Origin: Bacillus_AB infantis_C
GTDB lineage: Bacteria; Bacillota; Bacilli; Bacillales; Cytobacillaceae
DNA: 64,000 nt
Assembly (NCBI RefSeq): GCF_050107595.1
Contig: NZ_JBNILH010000008.1
Coordinates: 170,951 to 234,950, forward strand
Reading direction: 5' to 3'
Position 1 is the stretch's first letter, and the number at the start of each line of letters is the position of its first letter. The notes under the pieces are model-generated. The model worked only from the letters and a program-made list of their open reading frames with translations. It was not told the DNA's origin and did not search any database. The position numbers were made by a program, and so were the translations under genes. Below are positions 33,067-41,075 of the stretch, in pieces.

Positions 33067-33222
33067 ATGACTGACAATAACAAGGATGGCCAAAACCAGG
33101 AAAGCCTGCTTGAATATGAACGGAAGCAGCATTCCGGCGGGGAAGCGCCTGACAAGCTTAAAGAGGGTAGGAAGCCTGATCAGCAGAACAGGCTGAAAGA
33201 CCAGGAAAATATGAGGAAATAG
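33067..33222 (+). CDS. Small hydrophilic protein, possibly stress-induced
   Basis: A 51-residue ORF with an excellent AGGAGG site. The protein lacks hydrophobic stretches and is almost entirely charged or polar (MTDNNKDGQNQESLLEYERK ... DQQNRLKDQENMRK), so it is likely disordered. A SigB-like promoter lies just upstream and a terminator just downstream, so it is a complete small transcription unit. The composition resembles small stress or spore-associated proteins, but I do not recognise the family. Confidence 0.65.
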   Translation: MTDNNKDGQNQESLLEYERKQHSGGEAPDKLKEGRKPDQQNRLKDQENMRK

Positions 33223-33242
33223 CTCCCTCAGAATAAAGCAAG

Positions 33243-33274
33243 CGGGCATGCCACTGGGCATTGCCCGTTTTTTT
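33243..33274 (+). terminator. Terminator of the 51-aa gene
   Basis: CGGGCA ... TGCCCG with an inner TGCC/GGCA pairing, followed by seven Ts. Confidence 0.8.
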
Positions 33275-33385
33275 GTTTAGGAATCTATACATTATAAGTT
33301 TCGTAGATATTATCAATTCCAGATCAGCGTCCAGCAGCTGCATCAAGGTCAGCCAAGTTGCTTGCGCTTTTGTTCTTGTACCTGG
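33275..33385 (+). repeat. Dispersed repeat family A, partial copy
   Basis: GTTTAGGAATCTATACATTA, AGCGTCCAGCAGCTGC and TTGCTTGCGCTTTTGTTCTT match the outer modules of the copy at 18264-18491; the GGCAAAGAACGCC and CCACAGGACGTGG hairpins are missing. Confidence 0.6.
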
Positions 33386-33466
33386 GGCAGACCCGGCCAG
33401 GTTTCCCTTACAAGGCACAAAGGGTATACAAAAAGGAAACTTTCTATAGACATGGAGAATGATCCT

Positions 33467-34978
33467 ATGAAGAAACAGAGAATAGAGTTTGTCTTTTTGC
33501 TTATATTGGCTGCTTCCCTGTATGTCCTGTTTTTTACCGGTGCAGGCTACGTCTGGAAGCTCGCCTGGGCAGGGCTGTATGCTTTTATTATATTGGTGAG
33601 CATTTACTCGCTGATTCTTGAAAACCGAACTTCCCACCATACACTCCTCTGGATTTATGTCCTGATCTTCATACCGGTGGCAGGCTATATGTTCTACTTA
33701 TATTCGGGGCAGCTTTATCTGAAAGGATATCTTTTCCGCACAAAAAGGAGCAATGACAGAGAGCAGTGGAAAAGGATGATGAAGCGGAAGGAGTCGCCGG
33801 ACCTTACATTTCTGCAGGATAATCAGCAGAACTTTGCCAGGTTTGCTGCCAATGCCAGCATGACCCCCATCAGCACTTCATCCAGGGCTGAGATGCTGAA
33901 AAATGGCGAAGAAACGTTTGAAGAGCTTAAGGCAAGACTGAGGGAAGCCAAAAAATTCATCCATATCCAATACTATATCTTTCGCTCGGACAGGCTCGGC
34001 AAAGAGATCATGGATATCCTCATTGAGAAGGCTGAAGCAGGAGTTGAGGTCCTTTTCATGTACGATGCCGCCGGCAGCATGAAGATGGCTGTGAATGAAA
34101 TTAAAAGGATGGAGGAAGCGGGCATCAAGGTTCATTGCTTCCTGCCTTTGAAATTCGGCTTCTTCAACCAGAAAATCAATTTCAGGAACCACCGCAAAAT
34201 AGTCGTGATCGACGGGGAGACCGGCTTTGTCGGCGGGCTCAATGTCGGCATTGAATATCTTGGGGAAGATGAAGTGATGGGATTCTGGCGGGACACCCAT
34301 ATGGTGCTGGAAGGCGAGGCTGTATATACGCTGCATACAGTCTTCCTTCTGGACTGGGAGTATGTCAGCCGGGAACAGGTCCTTAACAAATATTCAGTCG
34401 GTGAAAAGCCTGCCGGCGAGGATGAAATCAATGGTGCAATCCAGGTGGTTGCCAGCGGACCTGATACACAGCAGGGAATAATGGGAGATTTTTTTTATTC
34501 AATGATCACCAGTGCAGAAAGGTCGATTTGGATTGCCACCCCGTATTTTGTACCGAACGAAGCGATCAGGACTGCGCTGCGGGTGGCTGCTGCAAAAGGG
34601 GTGGAAGTAAGAATTATGGTTCCGGAAAAGAACGACAGCTTCCTCACCCAGTATGCAAGCAGATCCTATTTTTCCGAGCTGCTAAGATATGGGGTTGAAA
34701 TTTACTCTTACCAAAAAGGATTTCTCCATCAGAAAATCATCATTGCAGATGGAAATATGGCTTCCGTCGGAACAGCGAATATGGATATGAGAAGCTTCCA
34801 CCTGAATTTCGAGGTTAATGTCTTCCTCCTTGGCTGCAGCTCAATCAGAGATCTGTCAGCGCATTTCGAAGAAGATATGCGGGATAGTGTACGGATTACA
34901 CCTGTACACTATTATAAACGCGGACTCTGGGAGAAAACGAAAGAGTCCTTCTCCAGGCTGTTTTCCGGAGTGCTCTAA
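33467..34978 (+). CDS. cls: Cardiolipin synthase
   Basis: Phospholipase D superfamily enzyme of about 503 residues that joins two phosphatidylglycerols into cardiolipin. Two N-terminal membrane helices (about 8-25 and 30-48, a third near 62-80) precede two HKD motifs: NHRKIVVIDGETGFVGG near 240 and HQKIIIADGNMASVGTAN near 420. Both are complete. ATG 33467 has GGAG 9 nt upstream; ATG 33452 in the same frame is an alternative. A terminator follows and the next gene is convergent. Confidence 0.93.
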   Translation: MKKQRIEFVFLLILAASLYVLFFTGAGYVWKLAWAGLYAFIILVSIYSLILENRTSHHTLLWIYVLIFIPVAGYMFYLYSGQLYLKGYLFRTKRSNDREQWKRMMKRKESPDLTFLQDNQQNFARFAANASMTPISTSSRAEMLKNGEETFEELKARLREAKKFIHIQYYIFRSDRLGKEIMDILIEKAEAGVEVLFMYDAAGSMKMAVNEIKRMEEAGIKVHCFLPLKFGFFNQKINFRNHRKIVVIDGETGFVGGLNVGIEYLGEDEVMGFWRDTHMVLEGEAVYTLHTVFLLDWEYVSREQVLNKYSVGEKPAGEDEINGAIQVVASGPDTQQGIMGDFFYSMITSAERSIWIATPYFVPNEAIRTALRVAAAKGVEVRIMVPEKNDSFLTQYASRSYFSELLRYGVEIYSYQKGFLHQKIIIADGNMASVGTANMDMRSFHLNFEVNVFLLGCSSIRDLSAHFEEDMRDSVRITPVHYYKRGLWEKTKESFSRLFSGVL

Positions 34979-34987
34979 TCTATTTGC

Positions 34988-35021
34988 GCTGCTGACTGGC
35001 ATTTGTTCAGTCAGCAGCTTT
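34988..35021 (+). terminator. Terminator of cls
   Basis: GCTGCTGACT (34988-34997) pairs perfectly with AGTCAGCAGC (35009-35018), followed by TTTCT. It overlaps the 3' end of the VanW gene. Confidence 0.7.
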
Positions 35022-35915
35022 CTCATCTTCTTCGCTGAACTTTGCTGCGCCTGGGACGTTCCTCGGTTCATATTTGATGGCATCCGAAGAAAAGACCCTG
35101 ATGGCGAGTGTTCCTCCATATACCTGCGCGCGGATCAGGATGGGCTGGTTATAAGTGTTTTTAAAGGTGAAATCCGGTCCGTACCAGCTGACGGTTGCAT
35201 CTCTGCCTGAAGGGACATATGGGACGCGTTTGCTGTGGGAATATCGTTGGATGATGCTTGTCCCGGCATTATCGACAGCATTATAGAGGGTTGAGGATAC
35301 CTGGCATATGCCGCCCCCGATACCCTCGGACAGCTCTCCCCTGACAATTACCGGCGCTGGGAGATATCCCTTGGAAGCCGTCCTCTTGCCGACTGTTTCA
35401 TTAAAGGAAAATACCTCCCCGGGAAATACAACAATACTGTCTATCGATCCGGCCGCCAGTCTGATATTCTGTGTCCTGGCTTTGTTATGGGAGTTGAAAT
35501 AGGTCACATATTGGCCGATCTGGCGTGCTTTAATAGACAGGAGAAGCTCGCTGTCCACCCTGGGGTAGACTGGGAGAAGCGGCAGATCAATACGCCCTGA
35601 TCCCGGTCGGTAATAATAGGTATAAAAACGCGCTGCAAATAAGTCCTGATTCAATTTGCTGCCGGTTTTTTCAGGGATGATCCTTTCTCCCGGGCCTATT
35701 TTGGCATCCTGCGGCTCTTTATAAGCCAGGTGGTTTATTTTCGCCTGGAATGCTTCAATTTTATCTTCATCAGCCAGCGGCAGGCCGGGTATATTGGCAG
35801 AAAATTCATCTTTCTGGACTTCCATTACACTCTTGCCTTCCTGCAGCACAGATAACTGCTCCGTTCCCATTCCCCCAGCTGCTGCCATAAGGCCGAAAAA
35901 TAATAACAGCTTCAT
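35007..35915 (-). CDS. VanW family protein, secreted or membrane-anchored
   Basis: A 302-residue protein with an N-terminal hydrophobic segment (MKLLLFFGLMAAAGGMG) acting as signal or anchor. The C-terminal half is a VanW domain: SIVVFPGEVFSFNETVGKRT, GGGICQVSSTLYNA and RYSHSKRVPYV are its conserved blocks. VanW domains occur in wall-associated proteins, including YoaR of B. subtilis; the biochemical role is unknown. Two adjacent ATGs exist. 35915 gives 8-nt spacing from GGGAGG, 35918 gives 5. Confidence 0.85.
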   Translation of the reverse strand: MKLLLFFGLMAAAGGMGTEQLSVLQEGKSVMEVQKDEFSANIPGLPLADEDKIEAFQAKINHLAYKEPQDAKIGPGERIIPEKTGSKLNQDLFAARFYTYYYRPGSGRIDLPLLPVYPRVDSELLLSIKARQIGQYVTYFNSHNKARTQNIRLAAGSIDSIVVFPGEVFSFNETVGKRTASKGYLPAPVIVRGELSEGIGGGICQVSSTLYNAVDNAGTSIIQRYSHSKRVPYVPSGRDATVSWYGPDFTFKNTYNQPILIRAQVYGGTLAIRVFSSDAIKYEPRNVPGAAKFSEEDEKAAD

Positions 35916-36071
35916 CATGCACACCTCCCTGAAATAGTATGGGTCAGTCTGCTGCTTTTCATGTAACTTTGGAAGACTGGATACATCCCTCAAAGAGTGA
36001 AGAAAATTCCTTTATATGCTAATATGAATCTGATTATAAAAAAGAATCTTATAATTTTGGGAGGCAGGAAT

Positions 36072-36689
36072 ATGTTCAAAAGGGTGGCTTCAGATGTACT
36101 GGGGATCAGTGATATTGGCAGCGTCATCTCGCCGGCTGACTATGATAAAGTCGATGCTGATGATTATGTGATGCATGAAGATAATGAAAAAATTTATTTC
36201 TTGATCAAATCTAAATCAGATGAATACTGCTTTACGAACAAAGCAGTCATCCATCTGGATGGAACGAGCGCGATGAGTAAAAAAAGGGTACTGAAAAGGT
36301 ACAGCTTCAGGGAGCATCAAATATCGAATGTGCTCCTGGAAACAGCAGGGACAGTCGACCTGGACATAGAAATAAAATTTGTAATTGGCTCTGCCTCATT
36401 CTCCATAGATGTACATAAGCGCTTCATTGAAGAATTGAAGGACCTGTATAAAGCATTGATCAAAATCTCCGAAATCTGTGCGGAAAATGAGCATTCAATG
36501 GAATATGCCAAGAAGAGCCTTGAGGTTGCTTCCGAAACATTGGGCAGGACTGCAGGGGCAAGGGAAGGGAACCTTACGGATGATTTCAGGGTGTTGAACG
36601 AGACAGCTTTTAATTGGCTGATGAACAGCAGGAAAAAATATCATGTAAAAGATTTTGGGTATGTTTTTGAAAAGTTCATTAATAATTGA
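36072..36689 (+). CDS. PH-domain protein similar to YvbH
   Basis: A 205-residue soluble protein (MFKRVASDVLGISDIG ...). An N-terminal bacterial PH-like domain (about 1-125) contains DKVDADDYVMHEDNEKIYFL and the LDGTSAMSKKRVLKRY segment. The C-terminus (about 130-205) is helical, as in the YvbH oligomerisation region. Length matches B. subtilis YvbH. ATG 36072 follows GGGAGG; the longer open frame upstream starts without a ribosome site. A vWA-domain gene follows 52 bp downstream on the same strand, probably co-transcribed. Function unknown. Confidence 0.75.
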   Translation: MFKRVASDVLGISDIGSVISPADYDKVDADDYVMHEDNEKIYFLIKSKSDEYCFTNKAVIHLDGTSAMSKKRVLKRYSFREHQISNVLLETAGTVDLDIEIKFVIGSASFSIDVHKRFIEELKDLYKALIKISEICAENEHSMEYAKKSLEVASETLGRTAGAREGNLTDDFRVLNETAFNWLMNSRKKYHVKDFGYVFEKFINN

Positions 36690-36741
36690 GAACCGGTTTG
36701 CTGCAGTATAAGAATTGATTCATAGCGGGGAGTTGCGGATT

Positions 36742-37407
36742 ATGAGTATATCTTTGATGAAAAAAACAGCCGGAATCGTGCTGGAGAAGAAGAAGCTGTC
36801 ACATGTCAATGCAAGGGTCGGCCTGGTTTTGGACATTTCAGGCTCGATGCGCACCTTATACCGGAACGGCACGGTACAAAAGGTAGTGGAACGGATCCTT
36901 GCCGTTGCGAGCCAATTTGATGATGACGGCATGCTCGATATTTGGGTATATGACAATGAATTTTCGAGACTGAAGCCGGTGACGGAAAGGGACTTTGAAG
37001 GGTATGTTAATCAGTATATCCTGAATAATGATCTTATTCATAAATTCGGGCGCAATGATGAACCTCCTGTCATGGAGGATGTTATCAATAAATACACCAT
37101 TGAAGATCCAAGCAGCGATCCAGCGTTCATTGTTTTTATCAATGACGGCGGCTGCAAGAAGACGATCAAGAAACCGATTGTCAAATCGGCCGGCAAGCCT
37201 ATTTTCTGGCAGTTTGTCGGGATTGGCGATGCAAACTTCGATGTGCTGGAAAAATTGGATACAATGGAAGGCCGCTATATTGATAACGCGAATTTCTATC
37301 ATTTCAAAGATATCGAGCACGTAAGCGATGAGGAATTGTATGACCATCTTCTTGATGAGTTCCCATCATGGATTAAAGAAGCGCGGGAAAAGGGCGTACT
37401 TAAATAA
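36742..37407 (+). CDS. vWA-domain protein (TerF/TerY-like)
   Basis: A 221-residue von Willebrand factor A protein. The MIDAS metal site is visible: LVLDISGSM (DxSxS) near residue 35, a later threonine/aspartate (VFINDGG, ~132-138). Such vWA proteins occur with tellurite/stress-resistance gene clusters, but none of those other genes is here. ATG 36742 has GGGGAG 9 nt upstream. It directly follows the PH-domain gene and ends in a perfect 16-bp terminator, so the two form one unit. Partner proteins unknown. Confidence 0.75.
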   Translation: MSISLMKKTAGIVLEKKKLSHVNARVGLVLDISGSMRTLYRNGTVQKVVERILAVASQFDDDGMLDIWVYDNEFSRLKPVTERDFEGYVNQYILNNDLIHKFGRNDEPPVMEDVINKYTIEDPSSDPAFIVFINDGGCKKTIKKPIVKSAGKPIFWQFVGIGDANFDVLEKLDTMEGRYIDNANFYHFKDIEHVSDEELYDHLLDEFPSWIKEAREKGVLK

Positions 37408-37444
37408 AGCAGCCTGGCAGAAGCCAGGCTGCTTTATTTTTTCT
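37403..37444 (+). terminator. Terminator after the vWA gene
   Basis: AATAAAGCAGCCTGGC and GCCAGGCTGCTTTATT form a perfect 16-bp stem with a 4-nt loop, then TTTTT. Confidence 0.9.
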
Positions 37445-37569
37445 GAATTTTGAAACTTTTGTTGACTCAAATCGTATATACAATTAGTAACTGAAAGCCA
37501 TCAAGAGCCATGAATGAACACCTTTCACGCTGGGGAATGTAAGAGGAACAACAATCAGCAGGAGGAAAT

Positions 37570-38349
37570 ATGAAAAAGATTGCAGGATTGCTTATCTTAT
37601 GTTCTTTTTTTGCCTCATCTGCCTGTGCAGAAACCCAGCAGGAAGAAAGGAAGGCTGCTATCATCATTGATGATTTTGGAGGAGGCATCGGAGGCGTAAA
37701 GGATTTCCTTGAAGGCGATATCCCCATTACGGCAGCAGTGATGCCATTTACAGACCAGACGGCACAGCATGCTGAATGGGCCCATGAAAATGGATTTGAA
37801 ATCATGGTCCACCTGCCAATGGAGCCTAAAAGGGGAAAGAAATCATGGCTTGGGCTAAAACCGATTACAACTAATCTGTCTTCTGAAGAAGTTAGGAAAA
37901 GGGTCAATGAAGCCATTGACAGCGTTCCCTATGCAAAGGGCCTAAATAATCATATGGGATCGAGGGCGGTGGAAGATGAAGGGATTGTGCGGGAAATCGT
38001 AAAAATAGCGAAAGAACGGAAGCTGTATATTGTGGACAGCGGCACAAGCCCTGATTCAAAGTTTCCCATGATTGCGAAGGAGCTTGGAGTGCCGCTCATA
38101 AAAAGAGATGTATTTCTTGATGATATTTCTTCTGTTTCCCATGTCAGGCGGCAGATGAAAAAGCTGGCGCTGATCACGGAGCAGCAGGGGAGAGGGATCG
38201 CAATCGGGCATGTCGGCGTGACTGGTAAGGTCTGTTCGGCAGGCATCCTCCAGGAAAAGGGGTATTTTGAAGAGAAAGGCATCAGAATCGCTCCTGTTTC
38301 AGAGATAATCTCAAGTGAAATCCGAAAAGAGTATTATCCATTCTATTAA
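37570..38349 (+). CDS. Divergent polysaccharide deacetylase family protein
   Basis: A secreted protein of 259 residues, with signal peptide MKKIAGLLILCSFFASSACA and likely cleavage after AxA-like SACA. The core matches the Polysacc_deac_2 (YibQ/DUF610) family: IIIDDFGGG (~32-40) carries the paired aspartates, MVHLPMEP the histidine, and NNHMGSRA another. It would act on cell-wall or capsule glycans outside the membrane, though activity is little studied. Strong GGAGGA site. No operon partner. Confidence 0.85.
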   Translation: MKKIAGLLILCSFFASSACAETQQEERKAAIIIDDFGGGIGGVKDFLEGDIPITAAVMPFTDQTAQHAEWAHENGFEIMVHLPMEPKRGKKSWLGLKPITTNLSSEEVRKRVNEAIDSVPYAKGLNNHMGSRAVEDEGIVREIVKIAKERKLYIVDSGTSPDSKFPMIAKELGVPLIKRDVFLDDISSVSHVRRQMKKLALITEQQGRGIAIGHVGVTGKVCSAGILQEKGYFEEKGIRIAPVSEIISSEIRKEYYPFY

Positions 38350-38391
38350 TAGCCGCTGGATAAAATAAGGCAATAGGAAAGGGTGAGAATC

Positions 38392-38580
38392 ATGATATGG
38401 CTCATTATAGCAGGCGGGCTTTTTGGATTCGGGGTGCTGGTGGATTTCATCTATCGCAAGAAGGGGATCCAGCACACAGACCCTGAACATAATGAACAGC
38501 ATGTTTCGTCTTCAGAAAGAGTATACATTGAATCCCATCTCCATAACAGCCGTCCGGAAAATCAGAATGGCAATTTTTAA
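38392..38580 (+). CDS. Small single-helix membrane protein
   Basis: A 62-residue protein. ATG 38392 is preferred; GTG 38383 is in frame and possible, with AAAGGG between. One membrane helix (MIWLIIAGGLFGFGVLVDFIY, about 1-20) is followed by a basic patch (RKKG) and a polar tail rich in Glu, His and Asn. Positive-inside rule puts the tail in the cytoplasm. It follows the deacetylase gene by 42 bp and may be co-transcribed. Family not recognised. Confidence 0.55.
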   Translation: MIWLIIAGGLFGFGVLVDFIYRKKGIQHTDPEHNEQHVSSSERVYIESHLHNSRPENQNGNF

Positions 38581-38599
38581 TTGCCTGTTTGAAAAGCAA

Positions 38600-38624
38600 A
38601 AGGCAGCCATTGAGGCTGCCTCTT
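38600..38624. terminator. Bidirectional hairpin between convergent small genes
   Basis: AGGCAGCC ATTG AGGCTGCCT stem; the minus-strand side (CTTTTGCTTTT) has the better T-tract. Confidence 0.55.
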
Positions 38625-38628
38625 AGGT

Positions 38629-39096
38629 TTAGCTCCGTTTAAAGCCTTCCTCTTCGAGATATTCTTTTGCTTCCCGATAAGATAGAAAAGCGGCGTCCAG
38701 GTTCAGGCCGGCATATATATTCCACATTTCATCTTCCTCTATAAGGACAAGGGTCTCACCACTCGGGCTGTTCCACGTTTCTTCCAGCCTTTCAGCAGGC
38801 TGGGCTTCTTCCGCATTATGTCCGGAGAGGGACTGGATCGATTTTGAGATGATATCCCGCAGCTCGGATTCAGTGAAGTCCCTGATGTTCACCATGCCTT
38901 TGCTGTCAGGCGAATAACCTTGTACATATTCTGCAAAAACAAAGCCATTGCCGTTCGGATGCAGATGGTAAACCACATTTTTCTTGTCTAATGCGCTTTC
39001 TTCATAATGGAAGTTGACTCTTCCAAGAGAGACATTTTTTCTCTCAAGCTCGGGAAATGACTCGATGACCGCTAATTTTTCTTCAAAAGTAAGCAT
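38629..39096 (-). CDS. Conserved hypothetical protein, soluble
   Basis: A 155-residue acidic protein with a clear GGAGG site before ATG 39096. It looks globular: MLTFEEKLAVIESFPEL starts a helix, then beta-rich segments (VNFHYEES, NVVYHLHPNGNGFVFAEYV), a charged linker (SGHNAEEAQPAERLEET) and a C-terminal helix (YREAKEYLEEEGF). No transmembrane helix, signal peptide or catalytic motif. I do not recognise the family. Convergent with the preceding small membrane protein gene and divergent from ywbE. Confidence 0.65.
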   Translation of the reverse strand: MLTFEEKLAVIESFPELERKNVSLGRVNFHYEESALDKKNVVYHLHPNGNGFVFAEYVQGYSPDSKGMVNIRDFTESELRDIISKSIQSLSGHNAEEAQPAERLEETWNSPSGETLVLIEEDEMWNIYAGLNLDAAFLSYREAKEYLEEEGFKRS

Positions 39097-39204
39097 GTTT
39101 CCTCCAATGGATAAGGTGTTAATTTTGTGTTCTGCCTATTATACCATTAGAATAGAAGAACAAAAAGCGCCCCTGATGGCGCAATAGGAAAAGGAGCTGA
39201 ATGC

Positions 39205-39408
39205 ATGTCTGACAGCGGCAAATATCGTGAGCATGTTAAGCCTGGAATGGAAGCTGATATCATCCTAAAGAAAGACCAGCGGACTGGGGCAAGGACAAGG
39301 GGGACCATTAAGGATCTCCTGACCAATTCTTCTTTTCACCCGCATGGAATCAAGGTAAGGCTGACTGACGGCCAAGTGGGCAGGGTGGCCGAAATCATTA
39401 AAAAATAG
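39205..39408 (+). CDS. ywbE: YwbE family protein
   Basis: A 67-residue basic protein (DUF2196/YwbE). The pattern VKPGMEADIILKKDQRTGAR, then TRGTIKDLLTNS and HPHGIKVRLTDGQVGRV is typical and suggests a small beta-barrel (SH3/KOW-like) that might bind nucleic acid. AAGGAG stands 8 nt before the ATG. It is a single-gene unit that ends in a hairpin shared with the convergent permease gene. Function unknown. Confidence 0.85.
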   Translation: MSDSGKYREHVKPGMEADIILKKDQRTGARTRGTIKDLLTNSSFHPHGIKVRLTDGQVGRVAEIIKK

Positions 39409-39440
39409 AGGGGCAGCTGTTTACAGCTGCCTCTTTATTT
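39408..39440. terminator. Bidirectional terminator ywbE / permease
   Basis: GAGGGGCAGCTG TTTA CAGCTGCCTCTTT; one G-T pair; T/A-rich flanks. Confidence 0.75.
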
Positions 39441-39459
39441 GTACTGTCCCGCCCACAAC

Positions 39460-40854
39460 TTATATCAGGAACATGGCTACAATTGTAGTGGCTGCAAGCC
39501 CGATGATGACAGGCAGGAGATTCCTCCTTGCAAGCTCAAAAGGATCAACATTGCAGATGGCAGCCGCAGGGATGAGAGCCCAGGGCACGAGTGTCCCGCC
39601 GCCAACCCAGATGGCGGCAACCTGCCCAAGGGCTGTCAAAGTTGCTGCACCGGCACCGATCGCTGTAGCAAAAAGGCTGGCGACAGAGCCTGCCAGAGAG
39701 ATCCCGGAAAAGCCGGAACCATCGAGGCCGGTGATTGCACCGGTAACAGTGAGTGTAACAGCTGCAACTTCTTTGCTTAATGGGACCGCTCCTGCCAGTG
39801 CAGCACCGAGGTCATTGACGATACCCTGTGATCCCCCCGGCAAATAGTCGCCTATTATACTTGTGAAGCCTGAATCTCCCAGGTAAAAGAAAGCTGCGAT
39901 CGGGATGACAGGCCCGAAGACTTTGAAGCCAAATTGAAAGCCCTCTATCAAATAGGAGGTCGTTTTTTCCAGTCCTTTATTTTTGTGGCTTGCCAAGGTG
40001 ATCACCAGCAGGATAAAAATCGATGTTCCGCCTACAAGTGCTGTCGCGTCTCCGCCCTGCAGGTCAAGCAAGAACATAGCTGCTACATCTAAAGCGAATA
40101 AAACAGGTATAAGGAGAGCAAAAAATCTCCTTTGGCTCCTTGTTAGAAGCCCGGATTCCCCTGGTTCAGACTCATTTCTCTGTTTGGGGGGAGCCGCCGG
40201 CAGCAGGAGACCCTTTTTTATATCTCTTTTCAGAAAGATAAAGGCAGTAACAACTGTGACGATCCCCATCACGGCCACAAGAGGGATGCTGGCTGCTATT
40301 ACTTCCCCTGCCGGGAGCCCGGCCGCGTCTGCCGTCAATTTAGGGGCGGCCTGGATGATGAAGTCGCCTGACAGGGCAATTCCGTGGCCGAAGAGGTTCA
40401 TGGCCATAGCTGCCCCCAGGGCAGGAAGCCCTGCCTTCAAAGCTGCCGGCAGAAGGACTGCTCCAAGAAGCGCAACGGCTGGTGATGGCCAAAAGAACCA
40501 GGAAATCACCATCATGACAATGCCGATCGTCCAATAAGCGCCCGCCGGACTTTTGATCAGCCTGGAGAAGGGAGCAATCATCGCATCGCTTACTCCTGCA
40601 GCAGCAAGGACTCTGCTCATGGCCACGATGATGGAGATGACGAGAATGGTAGAAAGAAGCTCGGTTATCGCGTATATAAAGCTATTGAACACACTGCTGA
40701 CTGAAGTGCTCAAAGAGCCTGTGCTTGTGATGGCAATCAGGAAGATCCCGGCTATGCACACAAGGGCCGTATCCCGTTTTGCTATCATAAAGCCGATGAT
40801 GAGTACAATGAAGAAAACATAGATAGCATGAAGGACAGTCAGATCAATCGCCAT
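39460..40854 (-). CDS. Multi-pass permease of unknown substrate
   Basis: A 464-residue membrane protein with some 11-12 hydrophobic helices, and a cytoplasmic loop rich in basic and proline residues near 218-245 (LPAAPPKQRNESEPGESG). Pseudo-symmetry of two halves and the GSGFSGISLAGSVA glycine-rich reentrant-like stretch near 385-400 recall ion transporter-superfamily (anion/Na+) carriers. It may correspond to B. subtilis YhfA, but I cannot verify this. AGGAGGG precedes the ATG at 40854. Substrate unknown. Confidence 0.75.
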   Translation of the reverse strand: MAIDLTVLHAIYVFFIVLIIGFMIAKRDTALVCIAGIFLIAITSTGSLSTSVSSVFNSFIYAITELLSTILVISIIVAMSRVLAAAGVSDAMIAPFSRLIKSPAGAYWTIGIVMMVISWFFWPSPAVALLGAVLLPAALKAGLPALGAAMAMNLFGHGIALSGDFIIQAAPKLTADAAGLPAGEVIAASIPLVAVMGIVTVVTAFIFLKRDIKKGLLLPAAPPKQRNESEPGESGLLTRSQRRFFALLIPVLFALDVAAMFLLDLQGGDATALVGGTSIFILLVITLASHKNKGLEKTTSYLIEGFQFGFKVFGPVIPIAAFFYLGDSGFTSIIGDYLPGGSQGIVNDLGAALAGAVPLSKEVAAVTLTVTGAITGLDGSGFSGISLAGSVASLFATAIGAGAATLTALGQVAAIWVGGGTLVPWALIPAAAICNVDPFELARRNLLPVIIGLAATTIVAMFLI

Positions 40855-40943
40855 TTTATATCCCTCCTATAATATGCTTGGGCAATAGCTTCCAAGCGTA
40901 CTTATAGATTATGTTCAGAGCTGGGCGATGTGCATGGCCGCCT

Positions 40944-40963
40944 CCTCCGCCTCAAGGCGGAGG
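40944..40963. other. GC-rich hairpin in the liaF upstream region
   Basis: CCTCCGCC TCAA GGCGGAGG: an 8-bp perfect stem with a 4-nt loop and no T-tract. It stands out in the 220-bp gap between the divergent permease and liaF genes. Confidence 0.5.
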
Positions 40964-41003
40964 GAAAAGCATTCCAGAGGCAGTTAAGGATTAATGGGAG
41001 ACT

Positions 41004-41027
41004 GTTTAAAATGGAATTGCAGGGATA
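41004..41027 (+). promoter_or_regulatory. SigB-like promoter candidate of liaFSR
   Basis: GTTTAA (41004-41009), 12-nt spacer, GGGATA (41022-41027); the -35 is a perfect SigB match, the -10 five of six. It lies ~50 bp before the liaF start. Confidence 0.35.
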
Positions 41028-41075
41028 ACATTTTCTGCAGCGAATATTTATAGAGAAAGAAAGAAGGGGAGCCAA

